Shown here piece after piece: positions 1 to 8,334 of a stretch of 64,000 nt of DNA. A model generated the notes under the pieces. It searched no databases. It worked only from the letters and a program-made list of their open reading frames with translations, and was not told the DNA's origin. This DNA is from Algoriphagus litoralis (GTDB lineage: Bacteria > Bacteroidota > Bacteroidia > Cytophagales > Cyclobacteriaceae). The stretch covers positions 372,001 through 436,000 of the forward strand of contig NZ_QGOL01000002.1 in NCBI RefSeq assembly GCF_003259255.1. The letters are read 5' to 3'. The position numbers and the translations under genes are program-made. The first letter of the stretch is position 1. Each line of letters begins with the position of its first letter.

Positions 1-135
1 ATCGGGATGATCATTCCCTGCTCTAAACTTTAAAACCTGGCAAATGAAATCAAGCATGTCAAAAAAATCACACCCTGTGATGATTCTCCCGCATGCGAGA
101 TTCCATGTAGCCTTTAAAAATCAAAACATAAACAC
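1..135. other. Leader region upstream of comA
   Basis: No complete gene is visible. The 15-base inverted repeat ATCACACCCTGTGAT (67-81; 6-base arms, CCC spacer) lies 54 bases before the comA start and could be a small operator, but nothing else supports that. No promoter of the TAnnTTTG type was found at a convincing distance. The first 33 bases of the plus strand are open in one frame and end in a stop, which is too short to assign to an upstream gene. Confidence 0.3.
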
Positions 136-906
136 ATGAATTATGTGCTAAAGAATATCCCTGTGCGGACTAGCAAGCCTCGTACCACGGGATTTACTAT
201 GGCTATGGACAAAGGTCTTAGCCTTCGGGAAACCGAGGATTTTGTAGACAGCTGCTCTGATTTTGTTGACATAGTCAAATTAGGATGGGCGACGTCTTAT
301 GTGACTAAGCATCTCAATGAAAAGTTGGCGGTGTATAAGGCTGCTGGAATCCCGGTCTATCTGGGAGGTACACTTTTTGAAGCCTTTATCGTCAGAGGTC
401 AATTTGAAGACTATCAGCGCGTATTGGATAAATATAATCTGGAATTTGCGGAAGTTTCTGATGGGTCTATTTCCCTCAACCACGACAAAAAGTGTGAATA
501 TATCTCCACACTTGCCAAGCAAGTCACTGTACTCTCTGAAGTAGGTTCTAAAGATGCTGCCAAAATCATTCCCCCGTACAAATGGATCGAGCAGATGCAG
601 ACTGAACTGGCCGCAGGTGCATGGAAAGTAATCGGAGAAGCGAGAGAGGGCGGAAATGTTGGTCTATTCCGGGACTCTGGAGAAGTCCGTCAGGGGCTGG
701 TTGAGGAAATTCTCACGCAGGTGCCTGAGGAAAGAATCATCTGGGAAGCACCTCAAAAATCTCAACAGGTTTGGTTTATCAAGCTATTGGGCGCAAATGT
801 AAACCTAGGAAATATCAGTCCTTCAGAGGTGATCCCCTTGGAAACAATCCGACTTGGTCTTAGAGGAGATACTTTCGATCATTTCTTGGGAGAAATCAAA
901 CTCTAA
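136..906 (+). CDS. comA: Phosphosulfolactate synthase family protein (ComA-like)
   Basis: Member of the ComA family (TIM-barrel enzymes). The characterised enzyme adds sulfite to phosphoenolpyruvate, giving (R)-phosphosulfolactate, the first step of coenzyme M synthesis in methanogens. The 256-residue length is typical. The family signature KPRTTGFTMAMDKGL is at residues 14-28, followed by EVSDGSISL near 106-114 and VIGEAREGG near 165-173. Bacteroidota do not make coenzyme M, so the product must serve another purpose; supplying a sulfonate precursor (for example cysteate) for the sulfonolipids common in this phylum is an inference. The gene stands alone: an intrinsic terminator follows 20 bases after its stop. 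ATG at 136 is chosen because the signature begins 13 residues later. The family is certain; the exact reaction in this organism is not. Confidence 0.85.
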   Translation: MNYVLKNIPVRTSKPRTTGFTMAMDKGLSLRETEDFVDSCSDFVDIVKLGWATSYVTKHLNEKLAVYKAAGIPVYLGGTLFEAFIVRGQFEDYQRVLDKYNLEFAEVSDGSISLNHDKKCEYISTLAKQVTVLSEVGSKDAAKIIPPYKWIEQMQTELAAGAWKVIGEAREGGNVGLFRDSGEVRQGLVEEILTQVPEERIIWEAPQKSQQVWFIKLLGANVNLGNISPSEVIPLETIRLGLRGDTFDHFLGEIKL

Positions 907-926
907 CAAAATCAAAATTCAAACGG

Positions 927-959
927 GGCTGATCGATTTATCGGTCAGCCTTTATTTTT
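927..959 (+). terminator. Intrinsic terminator after comA
   Basis: Ten-base-pair stem (927-936 with 941-950, one T-G wobble), tetraloop TTTA, then a T-rich tail CTTTATTTTT. It separates comA from the DUF368-aroE-purU run. Confidence 0.8.
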
Positions 960-963
960 GGCT

Positions 964-1899
964 ATGAACTCGATAAAAAAGTATGCCCTGACTTACTTCA
1001 AAGGTATGGCAATGGGTGCAGCAGACATTGTCCCAGGAGTTTCGGGGGGATCAATTGCCTTGATTGCCGGAATATATCAGGAGCTTTTGGATAGTATCAA
1101 TTCCATCTCAGTCGCCAATTTTAAGCTACTTCTCCAAGGAGAACCAAAGCGCTTCTTCAAAGCGGTGAATGGGTCTTTTTTGCTAAGCTTATTCTTGGGG
1201 ATTCTCACCAGCATTTTTGTGCTGTCCAAGCTGATTACCTATCTGATGGAGGAGCATCCGATTCCCTTGTGGTCTTTTTTCACCGGTCTGATTTTAGTCA
1301 GTGCATTTATGATTTTGAAAGAAATCAAAAGATGGCACTTGGGTGTAGTTTTGGCCATTCTGATCGGAACTGTTTTCGCGTGGTGGGTGACTAATTTACC
1401 TCCCACCACCACACCGGATGCTTTGTGGTTTACATTTCTGTCAGGTTCGATTGCGATTTGCGCAATGATCTTGCCCGGGATCAGCGGAAGCTTTATTCTG
1501 TTGATATTGGGACAGTATGAGGGGATTCTTCAAGCAGTGACGGAGCGTAATTTTCTTAAGCTTTTTGTCTTCGCTGCCGGATGTATCGTGGGGATTCTTT
1601 CTTTCAGCAGATTGGTTTCCTGGCTGCTGCGAAAATACTATTCCATTACCATAGGCCTACTTTCCGGATTCATGCTTGGTTCTGTCAATGAACTCTGGCC
1701 CTGGAAGATCGTGACCTCTTGGAGGACCTCTTCCAGTGGGGAACAAAAGCCCTTTCTCACGGATAACCTCCTGCCGGCAGACTATTTGGCACAGGTAGGT
1801 GAGCAGCCGCAGATTCTAGCAGCTGTTCTGGCTTTTGCTTTTGGGATTATCCTCGTGCTCTTTATTGAATGGCTGGCTTCCAAACTGATGGAATCATGA
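964..1899 (+). CDS. DUF368 family membrane protein, probable undecaprenyl-phosphate translocase (PopT-like)
   Basis: Polytopic inner-membrane protein of 311 residues. The DUF368 hallmarks are visible: GMAMGAADIVPGVSGGS near the N-terminus and a second, pseudo-repeated ILPGISGSFILLILGQY motif at the middle, the two-fold arrangement typical of the family. DUF368 proteins were shown in other bacteria to return undecaprenyl phosphate, the lipid carrier of peptidoglycan and surface-polymer synthesis, across the cytoplasmic membrane. That role is carried over here by family only. ATG at 964 is preferred; an in-frame TTG lies two codons upstream at 958. The stop codon overlaps the aroE start (ATGA, 1896-1899), so translation of the two is probably coupled, although no functional link to the shikimate pathway is evident. 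Confidence 0.85.
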   Translation: MNSIKKYALTYFKGMAMGAADIVPGVSGGSIALIAGIYQELLDSINSISVANFKLLLQGEPKRFFKAVNGSFLLSLFLGILTSIFVLSKLITYLMEEHPIPLWSFFTGLILVSAFMILKEIKRWHLGVVLAILIGTVFAWWVTNLPPTTTPDALWFTFLSGSIAICAMILPGISGSFILLILGQYEGILQAVTERNFLKLFVFAAGCIVGILSFSRLVSWLLRKYYSITIGLLSGFMLGSVNELWPWKIVTSWRTSSSGEQKPFLTDNLLPADYLAQVGEQPQILAAVLAFAFGIILVLFIEWLASKLMES

Positions 1900-2633
1900 G
1901 GAAATTTGGTCTTATTGGCTTTCCCCTGACACATTCGTTTTCGAAAAAGTATTTCACAGAAAAGTTTGAAAAAGAAGGCATTGTGAATTGCCAGTTTGAG
2001 CTCTATGAGATTCCGGATATAGGTGATTTTGAATCTGTTTTGAAGGAAAATCCTGGACTAGAAGGCATGTCTGTGACCATTCCGTACAAACAGGATGTAA
2101 TTCGCCTACTCCATGAGTTGGATCCAGCCTGTGAGCTCATTGGCGCTGTCAATTGCATCCTAATCCGTAACGGGTACCGAAAGGGCTTCAATACCGATTA
2201 TATCGGGTTTAAGGAATCCTTGAAAAACTGGCTTGGAAGTGATATTCCCAAAGCGCTGGTACTGGGAACAGGAGGTGCATCAAAGGCTGTAAAAGTCGCA
2301 TTGCGAGATCTTGGAGTGGATTTTCTTTCTGTATCCAGGAGCCCGAGAGAAAATCAAATCACCTACGATGATTTGAAGCAGAATCCTGCTTTTCTTCAAA
2401 ACTTCCCGTTGATTATTAATACTACTCCTTTGGGCACTTTTCCCAAAACAGAAGAAATGCCTGATATTCCTGTAGAAATGCTGAATTCCAATCATCGCGT
2501 GTATGATCTGGTGTATAATCCTGCCGAAACGACACTGATGAAAGCCTGCATTCAAAAAGGAGGAAATGCCAAAAATGGTATGGACATGCTTGTACTGCAG
2601 GCCGAGGCGGCATGGACGATCTGGAATTCCTAA
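1896..2633 (+). CDS. aroE: Shikimate dehydrogenase
   Basis: Reduces 3-dehydroshikimate to shikimate with NADPH in aromatic amino-acid and folate synthesis; cytoplasmic. The 245-residue protein shows the full motif set: the shikimate-binding loop GLIGFPLTHSFSKKYF at the N-terminus, the catalytic-lysine motif VTIPYK, NTDYIGF with the catalytic aspartate, the nucleotide loop LGTGGASKAV, INTTPLGTFP, and the C-terminal NGMDMLVLQAEAAWTIW. The start at 1896 is chosen because it forms the ATGA overlap with DUF368 and puts GLIGFPLTHS at the usual distance; an ATG at 1869 would only add nine residues inside the upstream gene. purU follows 9 bases after the stop on the same strand. Confidence 0.93.
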   Translation: MRKFGLIGFPLTHSFSKKYFTEKFEKEGIVNCQFELYEIPDIGDFESVLKENPGLEGMSVTIPYKQDVIRLLHELDPACELIGAVNCILIRNGYRKGFNTDYIGFKESLKNWLGSDIPKALVLGTGGASKAVKVALRDLGVDFLSVSRSPRENQITYDDLKQNPAFLQNFPLIINTTPLGTFPKTEEMPDIPVEMLNSNHRVYDLVYNPAETTLMKACIQKGGNAKNGMDMLVLQAEAAWTIWNS

Positions 2634-2642
2634 ATTGGGGTT

Positions 2643-3497
2643 ATGAATAAGGCTATTCTACTCATTCAATGTCCGGATCAAAAGGGAATTGTTGCCGCAG
2701 TATCCAAATTTTTATATTTCTATAATGGAAACATCCTCGAGGTCGATCAGCATGTGGATGAAGAGATGGGACTTTTCTTCATGCGGGCAGCGTGGGAACT
2801 GGATTCTTTTTCTTTGACAAAAGATGAAATTGCTCCGAAATTTCAAGCAGAGGTAGGACTAGGATTTGGAATGGAATTTAAGCTTTATTTCAACTTTCCA
2901 AGACCAAGAATGGCAATTTTTGTAAGCAAACTTTCGCATTGCCTGTTTGATATTTTGGGAAGACATCATGCAGGTCAGCTTGAAGTGGATGTTCCTTTGG
3001 TGATATCGAACCATAACGAACTCCAGCCTATAGTGGAGGCGTTTGGGATTCCGTTTTATCATGTACCGCTCACGGCTGGAAACAAGGCTACCGCTGAGGC
3101 CCGGCAGCTTGAATTATTGAAAGTACACGGAGTGGATTTTGTTGTTCTTGCACGGTACATGCAGATTATCTCGGCGGAGTTTATCAGAAATTTTCCGAAT
3201 CGGATCATCAACATTCATCATTCTTTTTTGCCGGCTTTTGTAGGAGCTAAACCCTATCATGCTGCTTATGAGCGGGGAGTAAAAATCATCGGGGCGACGG
3301 CTCATTATGTGACCGAAGAACTCGACGCGGGTCCGATCATCGAGCAGGAAGTAGCCCGGGTAAGACATCACAATACCATAGCAGAGCTTGTGCAGATTGG
3401 CCAGGATGTGGAGAAAGTCACCCTGTCCAAAGCCATTAAATATCATATCGACCGAAAAGTGATGGCTTTTCGAAACAAGACGATCATCTTTTACTAG
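2643..3497 (+). CDS. purU: Formyltetrahydrofolate deformylase
   Basis: Hydrolyses 10-formyltetrahydrofolate to formate and tetrahydrofolate, balancing one-carbon pools and feeding formate to purine synthesis. The 284 residues match the usual length of about 280. An ACT regulatory domain occupies roughly residues 1-85 (AILLIQCPDQKGIVAAVS), and a PurN-like formyl-hydrolase domain follows. The active-site region is clear: INIHHSFLPAFVGAKPY with the conserved histidine, then GATAHYVTEELDAGPII with the catalytic aspartate. It lies 9 bases after aroE and is probably co-transcribed. It ends tail-to-tail with alr, sharing the four bases CTAG (3494-3497) that give both genes a TAG stop. Confidence 0.93.
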   Translation: MNKAILLIQCPDQKGIVAAVSKFLYFYNGNILEVDQHVDEEMGLFFMRAAWELDSFSLTKDEIAPKFQAEVGLGFGMEFKLYFNFPRPRMAIFVSKLSHCLFDILGRHHAGQLEVDVPLVISNHNELQPIVEAFGIPFYHVPLTAGNKATAEARQLELLKVHGVDFVVLARYMQIISAEFIRNFPNRIINIHHSFLPAFVGAKPYHAAYERGVKIIGATAHYVTEELDAGPIIEQEVARVRHHNTIAELVQIGQDVEKVTLSKAIKYHIDRKVMAFRNKTIIFY

Positions 3498-4648
3498 TCC
3501 ACGATGATCCGCGGAATCTGGGAAGGTAATCTGGTCAGCATTTCATAGTTAACTAGATCTGAGGTTTCTGCAAAAGACCCTACAGTAATCTCATTTTCCC
3601 CTTGATTGCCTATTAAGATTACTTCTTCGCCAGCTTGGGGATGGATCAAGTGGCTCACATCGACGGCCACAGCATTCATATTGACCGTACCGATGACGGG
3701 GCAATATATCCCAGAGATCAGCACCTGACCGTGGTTACTAAGGTTGCGACCGTATCCATGAGAATAGCCAACTGGAATAATCGCTAGCATCATGTCATTA
3801 TGAGCTTGATAGCTTTTGCCATACCCGACATAATCGCCCGCGTTCACTTTTTTCAGACTCATGATCTGGGTTTTCCAAGTTAGAAGCCGCTTCAATGGAT
3901 TGCGGTTTTCAGGTAGAAGTTGGTTTTTGATCAATTCGAAAGTCTCTCGTGTCGGCCAAAAGCCATATCCGGCAATTCCCACTCGGACTAGGTCCATATG
4001 AGTTTCGGGAAAAAGCAAAGTTGCCGCTGAGCAGGCGGTATGCAGCCGTTCAAAGTGAAGATTGTTTTGGCTGAAAAATCCCTTGTATCGTTCAAAATGC
4101 GCAATCTGTGAGAGTATTCGGGTATGGTTTTGAGCGCTTTCGGCGCCGGCAAAATGGGTACAGAGCCCTTTTAATTCCAAATGTGAATGATTGTCCTGAA
4201 GGAGTTTCAGAAGTTTCTCGCGATCATCCCATTCAAATCCAGTTCTGCGAAAGCCAGTTTCTACCTCCACATGAATTTTAGCTTTCTGTTTCAAGGTTTT
4301 TGCTGCTTCGATGGCCTGTTCCAGTCGCTCAAAATCGAAAACGAAAAATTGGATATCCAAAAGTATCAAATCTCGAATTTCATCCAAATGAAGCATGCCC
4401 ATGATCATGATTTCACGAGGTTGCGAACTATTTTTCAACACCTCCCTCGCTTCGTCAGAACTGAAGGTGCTGAAATGGTGAACCCCAGCCTGTTCTGCTA
4501 TGGGTACCAGTTGAGCTATTCCGTGGCCGTAGGCATTACCTTTGACCACCGCGGAAATCACCGGTTTTACACCAATTCTGGAGCGGATAAATTCAACATT
4601 TTGTAGGTATGCGCTGGTACTGATTTCCAAACTGGAGGTATGATGCAT
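3494..4648 (-). CDS. alr: Alanine racemase
   Basis: PLP enzyme that interconverts L- and D-alanine for peptidoglycan cross-links; cytoplasmic. The 384-residue protein carries the PLP-lysine motif AVVKGNAYGHG (near residues 33-43) at the start of the TIM barrel, and the C-terminal beta domain with IPVGYSHGYGRN, where the second catalytic tyrosine lies, and GTVNMNAVAVDVSH. It is a stand-alone racemase without the MurF fusion seen in some Bacteroidota. It reads divergently from tag across a 94-base gap that must hold both promoters; no clear TAnnTTTG box was found there. Confidence 0.93.
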   Translation of the reverse strand: MHHTSSLEISTSAYLQNVEFIRSRIGVKPVISAVVKGNAYGHGIAQLVPIAEQAGVHHFSTFSSDEAREVLKNSSQPREIMIMGMLHLDEIRDLILLDIQFFVFDFERLEQAIEAAKTLKQKAKIHVEVETGFRRTGFEWDDREKLLKLLQDNHSHLELKGLCTHFAGAESAQNHTRILSQIAHFERYKGFFSQNNLHFERLHTACSAATLLFPETHMDLVRVGIAGYGFWPTRETFELIKNQLLPENRNPLKRLLTWKTQIMSLKKVNAGDYVGYGKSYQAHNDMMLAIIPVGYSHGYGRNLSNHGQVLISGIYCPVIGTVNMNAVAVDVSHLIHPQAGEEVILIGNQGENEITVGSFAETSDLVNYEMLTRLPSQIPRIIVD

Positions 4649-4742
4649 TTAATTCGGGTATAATTTGAGTAGAAGTTAAACCGGTGAAGGTTCTTATCCC
4701 AATTCTTGTTTAGTTTTAAAAGGCGCTAGTTAAAAATCCTCT

Positions 4743-5324
4743 ATGACTGATTCTAAAACAATAAATCGTTGCCCCTGGTGTTTGGGTTTTCCCGAATATA
4801 TCCAGTACCATGATACCGAATGGGGAGTTCCGGTCTACGATGATCGGGTTCATTTTGAATTTTTAGTCCTTGAAAGTGCACAAGCAGGACTGAGTTGGGC
4901 TACGATTCTCAAGAAAAGGGAAGGATATCGTAAGGCCTTTGCGGATTTTGATTACCGGGTGGTGGCAGAATTTCCTGAAAGTTATGTTCAGGAATTGCTC
5001 CAAGATTCGGGAATTATCCGGAATGTGTTGAAAATCCGTGCAACCATCAACAATGCGCAGTGTTTTATCAAAGTTCAGGAGGAGTTTGGTACCTTCTCAG
5101 AATACATCTGGGGATTTGTTGGGGGAAAACCCATCCAAAATTCCCTCCGCAACATGGGTGCAGCACAAGCCACGACTCCCGAATCAGATCGACTTGCTAA
5201 GGATCTCAAGAAGCGAGGATTCAAATTCCTCGGGAGCACCACCGTCTATGCGCACATGCAGGCCACAGGATTGGTAAATGACCATTTGGTCGACTGCTTT
5301 AGGTACCGGGAGCTTAGCCCTTAG
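4743..5324 (+). CDS. tag: DNA-3-methyladenine glycosylase I
   Basis: Base-excision repair enzyme that removes 3-methyladenine from alkylated DNA. At 193 residues it has normal length. Family features: RCPWC at residues 9-13 with the first zinc cysteine, YHDTEWGVP, ESAQAGLSWATILKKRE containing the catalytic and base-contact residues, and the C-terminal GLVNDHLVDCFRY that supplies the remaining zinc ligands. It is transcribed alone, diverging from alr, and its TAG stop overlaps the antiporter stop by four bases (5321-5324). Confidence 0.92.
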   Translation: MTDSKTINRCPWCLGFPEYIQYHDTEWGVPVYDDRVHFEFLVLESAQAGLSWATILKKREGYRKAFADFDYRVVAEFPESYVQELLQDSGIIRNVLKIRATINNAQCFIKVQEEFGTFSEYIWGFVGGKPIQNSLRNMGAAQATTPESDRLAKDLKKRGFKFLGSTTVYAHMQATGLVNDHLVDCFRYRELSP

Positions 5325-6850
5325 GCAAAAGCAAAGAATACCAACCAAATAAGGAATAAAATTGGAAGAAGGATCGGAATGGTGAAGCGGATCAAATATC
5401 CAAAGAATGATGGCATTTTTACCCCGTTTTGCTCAGCAATTGACTTTACCATGAAATTTGGGCCATTGCCAATATAGGTCATTGCTCCAAAGAAAACAGA
5501 GGAAATCGCAATTGCCATCAACTGGAACGTAGTGTCTGAATCATTCATGCTGTTGGCGGCAAATTCCCGAACCTCAGCGATGTTGTTGATACTTGCTCCT
5601 TCAGATGCCATGGCTGCTGCCAAGAAATTTAAGTAAGTCGGCGCATTGTCAAGGACTGCAGATAGTGTCCCTGTACCCCAGTAAAGCGTATTCACAGTGA
5701 TCATCTCAGCACCCTCAGGAGATTTGGCGAAGTTTCCGACCAGCTCCAAAGCAGGCATCATGGTACCGAATATCCCCACGAAAATAAAAGCTACCTCACG
5801 AATGGGTTCAAAGTTGAATTCATTACCCTTGAGCGCTCGTTGATCCGCAAACTTGTAGGAGAAGAATGCCACCGAAAGCATGATTATTTCACGGAGGTAG
5901 GAAAACTTCTGACCGTCATACACTATTGCAGGTACACCTTCGATTACATTTGGATCTAGGAAAACTGCACAAATGATCACGAACAACCAACCGAAATTCT
6001 TGATTCCCACCATGGAAAACTTGTTGGTATAGGTGATGACCTCTGTGAATTCGTCCTCCTCCAGCTTGCCAAATCTACGGTCTACGAAATAAAATATCAC
6101 TCCGAGCAAGGAGAGTGCAAGCGCCCATGCAGGCCAGTTGTGCTCAATAGTCCAAAAGAAAGGAACCCCTTTCAGAAAGCCTAAGAATAAGGGAGGATCC
6201 CCAATCGGGGTCAATGAACCCCCGACATTACTCACCATCAAGATGAAGAATACGACATGGTAGGCTTGAATATTTCCTTTGTTCAGACGGATGAAAGGTC
6301 TGATCAAAAGCATGGAAGCACCCGTGGTACCTATCAAATTAGAAACCACTGCACCGATCAATAGCAAAGAAACGTTAGCAAGCGGGGTAGCTTTTTTATC
6401 AATTTCTATCAGAATTCCCCCGGAGGCTACATAGAGAGAAGCCAAAAGGGCTATGAATTGGACATATTCGGCCAGGGCATGAACTGGGCCGTGTACATTT
6501 CCCAATACAAATAAGTAATACAGCACCACCAAAGCGGCAAAACCGACCGCAATTTTAGGGTAATTGTGATGCCAAAAGTGCTCATAAAACAAGGGACCCG
6601 TGGCAATCATCAAAAGAAGGGTAATAAATGGAATTACTAGCCAAGTCGGTGCAGTATGGCTATCATGTCCCTCACTTTCCGCATGGTCTGCTACTGAAGT
6701 TGCGGAATCATGGTCTTGATGATTTGTTTCAATTTGTGCTGTGGCCTCCGTTAAATTTTCTGCCGAAAGGGCGAAAGATTGTGTTGGCTCAAGTAATCCA
6801 AAAAATAAAATTCCGAAAAGTATGGATAGACTTATAAGATATTTCTTCAT
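5321..6850 (-). CDS. nhaD: NhaD-type sodium:proton antiporter
   Basis: Polytopic membrane protein (509 residues, about 12-13 hydrophobic segments) of the NhaD/ArsB/CitM ion-transporter superfamily, expected to exchange internal Na+ for H+ at the cytoplasmic membrane. Recognisable stretches are GLATGPLFYEHFW-like sequence after the first long helix, SNVGGSLTPIGDPPLFLGFL in the first inverted-repeat half, and WGTGTLSAVLDNAPTYLNF in the second half; these polar interruptions of helices form the ion site in the family. The N-terminus begins with a cleavable-looking signal segment followed by an acidic, histidine-rich stretch (about residues 30-65) that would face the periplasm, an addition also seen in marine Bacteroidota homologues. 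Substrate assignment rests on family resemblance. Confidence 0.82.
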   Translation of the reverse strand: MKKYLISLSILFGILFFGLLEPTQSFALSAENLTEATAQIETNHQDHDSATSVADHAESEGHDSHTAPTWLVIPFITLLLMIATGPLFYEHFWHHNYPKIAVGFAALVVLYYLFVLGNVHGPVHALAEYVQFIALLASLYVASGGILIEIDKKATPLANVSLLLIGAVVSNLIGTTGASMLLIRPFIRLNKGNIQAYHVVFFILMVSNVGGSLTPIGDPPLFLGFLKGVPFFWTIEHNWPAWALALSLLGVIFYFVDRRFGKLEEDEFTEVITYTNKFSMVGIKNFGWLFVIICAVFLDPNVIEGVPAIVYDGQKFSYLREIIMLSVAFFSYKFADQRALKGNEFNFEPIREVAFIFVGIFGTMMPALELVGNFAKSPEGAEMITVNTLYWGTGTLSAVLDNAPTYLNFLAAAMASEGASINNIAEVREFAANSMNDSDTTFQLMAIAISSVFFGAMTYIGNGPNFMVKSIAEQNGVKMPSFFGYLIRFTIPILLPILFLIWLVFFAFA

Positions 6851-6976
6851 TTGGTCGATTTGGTATGCTGGGTCTTGCTCTCCGGAAATTTAAACAAATT
6901 TTAATCGGCTGCCTCAGGGTTAAGCGGTTTACTAAACTACAGATTTTGATGTAAACAGACCAACTTCTGGAAGTAG

Positions 6977-7014
6977 CCGGGCCGGAATTCACGAAAAATT
7001 AATTCCAAACCCGG
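6977..7014. repeat. Compound hairpin between the antiporter and dehydrogenase genes
   Basis: CCGGG (6977-6981) pairs with CCCGG (7010-7014), and GGAATT (6984-6989) with AATTCC (7001-7006), separated by small internal loops. The plus-strand side is followed by TTCTTTTT, but no plus-strand gene ends nearby. It may help end dehydrogenase transcripts or be an operator before nhaD. Confidence 0.4.
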
Positions 7015-7030
7015 TTCTTTTTCCCCGCTT

Positions 7031-8257
7031 TTACACGAGTTGTGTCAATGCTATTTTAAAGGAAGTTTGGGCCAGTTTAGTTTTTTCTGGATTATCTAAA
7101 TGTGTTTTTTTCAGTGCTTCTTTGATTGTCGTAGAAACATCCGAGAATATCGCCTCATCTGTGACAGCTGCATCATCGCTCATTAGGTACGCAAATACCC
7201 TTGCCATGCCACAGTTTGCAATGAAATCAGGGATCAACGCTACTTTTTCATCAGCCCAGACACCAATCGGACCAAAGAAAATCTCTGAATCGGCAAAGGG
7301 TACGTTGGCACCACAGGAAATCACCTCCAATCCCGCAGCGACCATTCGGGATACCTGTTCTTGCGTAACGAGGCGAGAAGCGGCGGCCGGAATGAAGATT
7401 TCGCTGTTTAGATCCCAGATTTTGGCATTCACCTCATCAAAAGGGATCAAGTTTTCCGCCACGAGTTTGTTGCCGTTTCTCTTTACAAACAGTTCACGAA
7501 TCTCGTCCAAACTGAATCCGGATTCATTGATCAAGCCTCCTTCCCGGTCGATGATCCCGACTATTTTCACTCCTTCTACAGCCAGAAAACAGGCGGCGGC
7601 AGCACCTACATTCCCCCAACCTTGGATGATGGCACGTTTCCCACGAATGTCACCACCCCAGATGGAATAGAAATGACAGGCCGCTTCTGCCACACCATAT
7701 CCTGTGATCATGTCGGCTACTGTGTATTTTTTTGTTCCGTTAGGGGTGAAGTTGGGGTCTTCCAGTACTTTGGATACGCCCTGTCTCAGTTGCCCTATTT
7801 TCCGGATTTTTTGTGGTTCATTGGCATGAAAATGTCCGTTGACAATTCCCTCTTGGGGATGCCAGAGGCCATAAGATTCGGTAATCGGGATTACTTCATG
7901 GATTTCGTCCACATTTAGGTCTCCTCCGGTACCGTAATAATTTTTCAGCAGTGGCATCACCGCCTTGTACCAGCGTTCTAATACTCCGGCTTTTCTTGGG
8001 TCAGCCGGATCAAAGTTGATTCCCGATTTGGCTCCACCGATTGCAGGTCCAGAGACGGTAAATTTCACCTCCATCGTTTTGGCAAGGGATTCTACTTCCC
8101 GCTTATCCAGTCCTTTGCGCATTCGTGTTCCTCCCCCGGCGGCTCCTCCTCTGAGGGAATTGATCACAACCCAGCCTTCAGCTTCAGTTTCCGAATCACT
8201 CCACTCAAAAACTATTTCAGGTTTTTTATTCTCAAATTTTTCCAGCAGGTCCTGCAT
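7031..8257 (-). CDS. Glu/Leu/Phe/Val dehydrogenase family protein
   Basis: Cytoplasmic NAD(P)-dependent amino-acid dehydrogenase: oxidative deamination of an amino acid to its 2-oxo acid, reversible. The 408-residue protein has the dimerisation/catalytic half with GPAIGGAKSGINFDP (catalytic lysine) and GTGGDLNVDE (catalytic aspartate), then a Rossmann half with IQGWGNVGAAAACFL. The catalytic loop GGAKSGI differs from the GGxKGGI of classical glutamate dehydrogenases, so substrate preference (glutamate versus branched-chain) cannot be read from sequence. A well-formed promoter lies 27 bases upstream. The gene is alone, with 77 bases separating it from anmK. Confidence 0.85.
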   Translation of the reverse strand: MQDLLEKFENKKPEIVFEWSDSETEAEGWVVINSLRGGAAGGGTRMRKGLDKREVESLAKTMEVKFTVSGPAIGGAKSGINFDPADPRKAGVLERWYKAVMPLLKNYYGTGGDLNVDEIHEVIPITESYGLWHPQEGIVNGHFHANEPQKIRKIGQLRQGVSKVLEDPNFTPNGTKKYTVADMITGYGVAEAACHFYSIWGGDIRGKRAIIQGWGNVGAAAACFLAVEGVKIVGIIDREGGLINESGFSLDEIRELFVKRNGNKLVAENLIPFDEVNAKIWDLNSEIFIPAAASRLVTQEQVSRMVAAGLEVISCGANVPFADSEIFFGPIGVWADEKVALIPDFIANCGMARVFAYLMSDDAAVTDEAIFSDVSTTIKEALKKTHLDNPEKTKLAQTSFKIALTQLV

Positions 8258-8283
8258 TTTTTTCTTGGGTTTATATTTGGCCC

Positions 8284-8315
8284 CAAAAATAGAAAAAATT
8301 GAATGTGCTACTCAA
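8284..8315 (-). promoter_or_regulatory. Bacteroidota-type promoter of the dehydrogenase gene
   Basis: Read on the minus strand: TTG, 21 bases, then TATTTTTG, a perfect match to TAnnTTTG. The -7 box ends 27 bases before the start codon at 8257. Confidence 0.55.
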
Positions 8316-8334
8316 TGGACCTGTGACAAAGGGT

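Noticed and set aside
67..81. CRP-type binding site before comA
   Set aside because: The half sites are in the order TCACA-N3-TGTGA, the reverse of the CRP consensus TGTGA-N6-TCACA.
7122..7918. Plus-strand frames opposite the amino-acid dehydrogenase gene
   Set aside because: The opposite strand encodes a motif-complete enzyme; the plus-strand products are low-complexity without recognisable domains.
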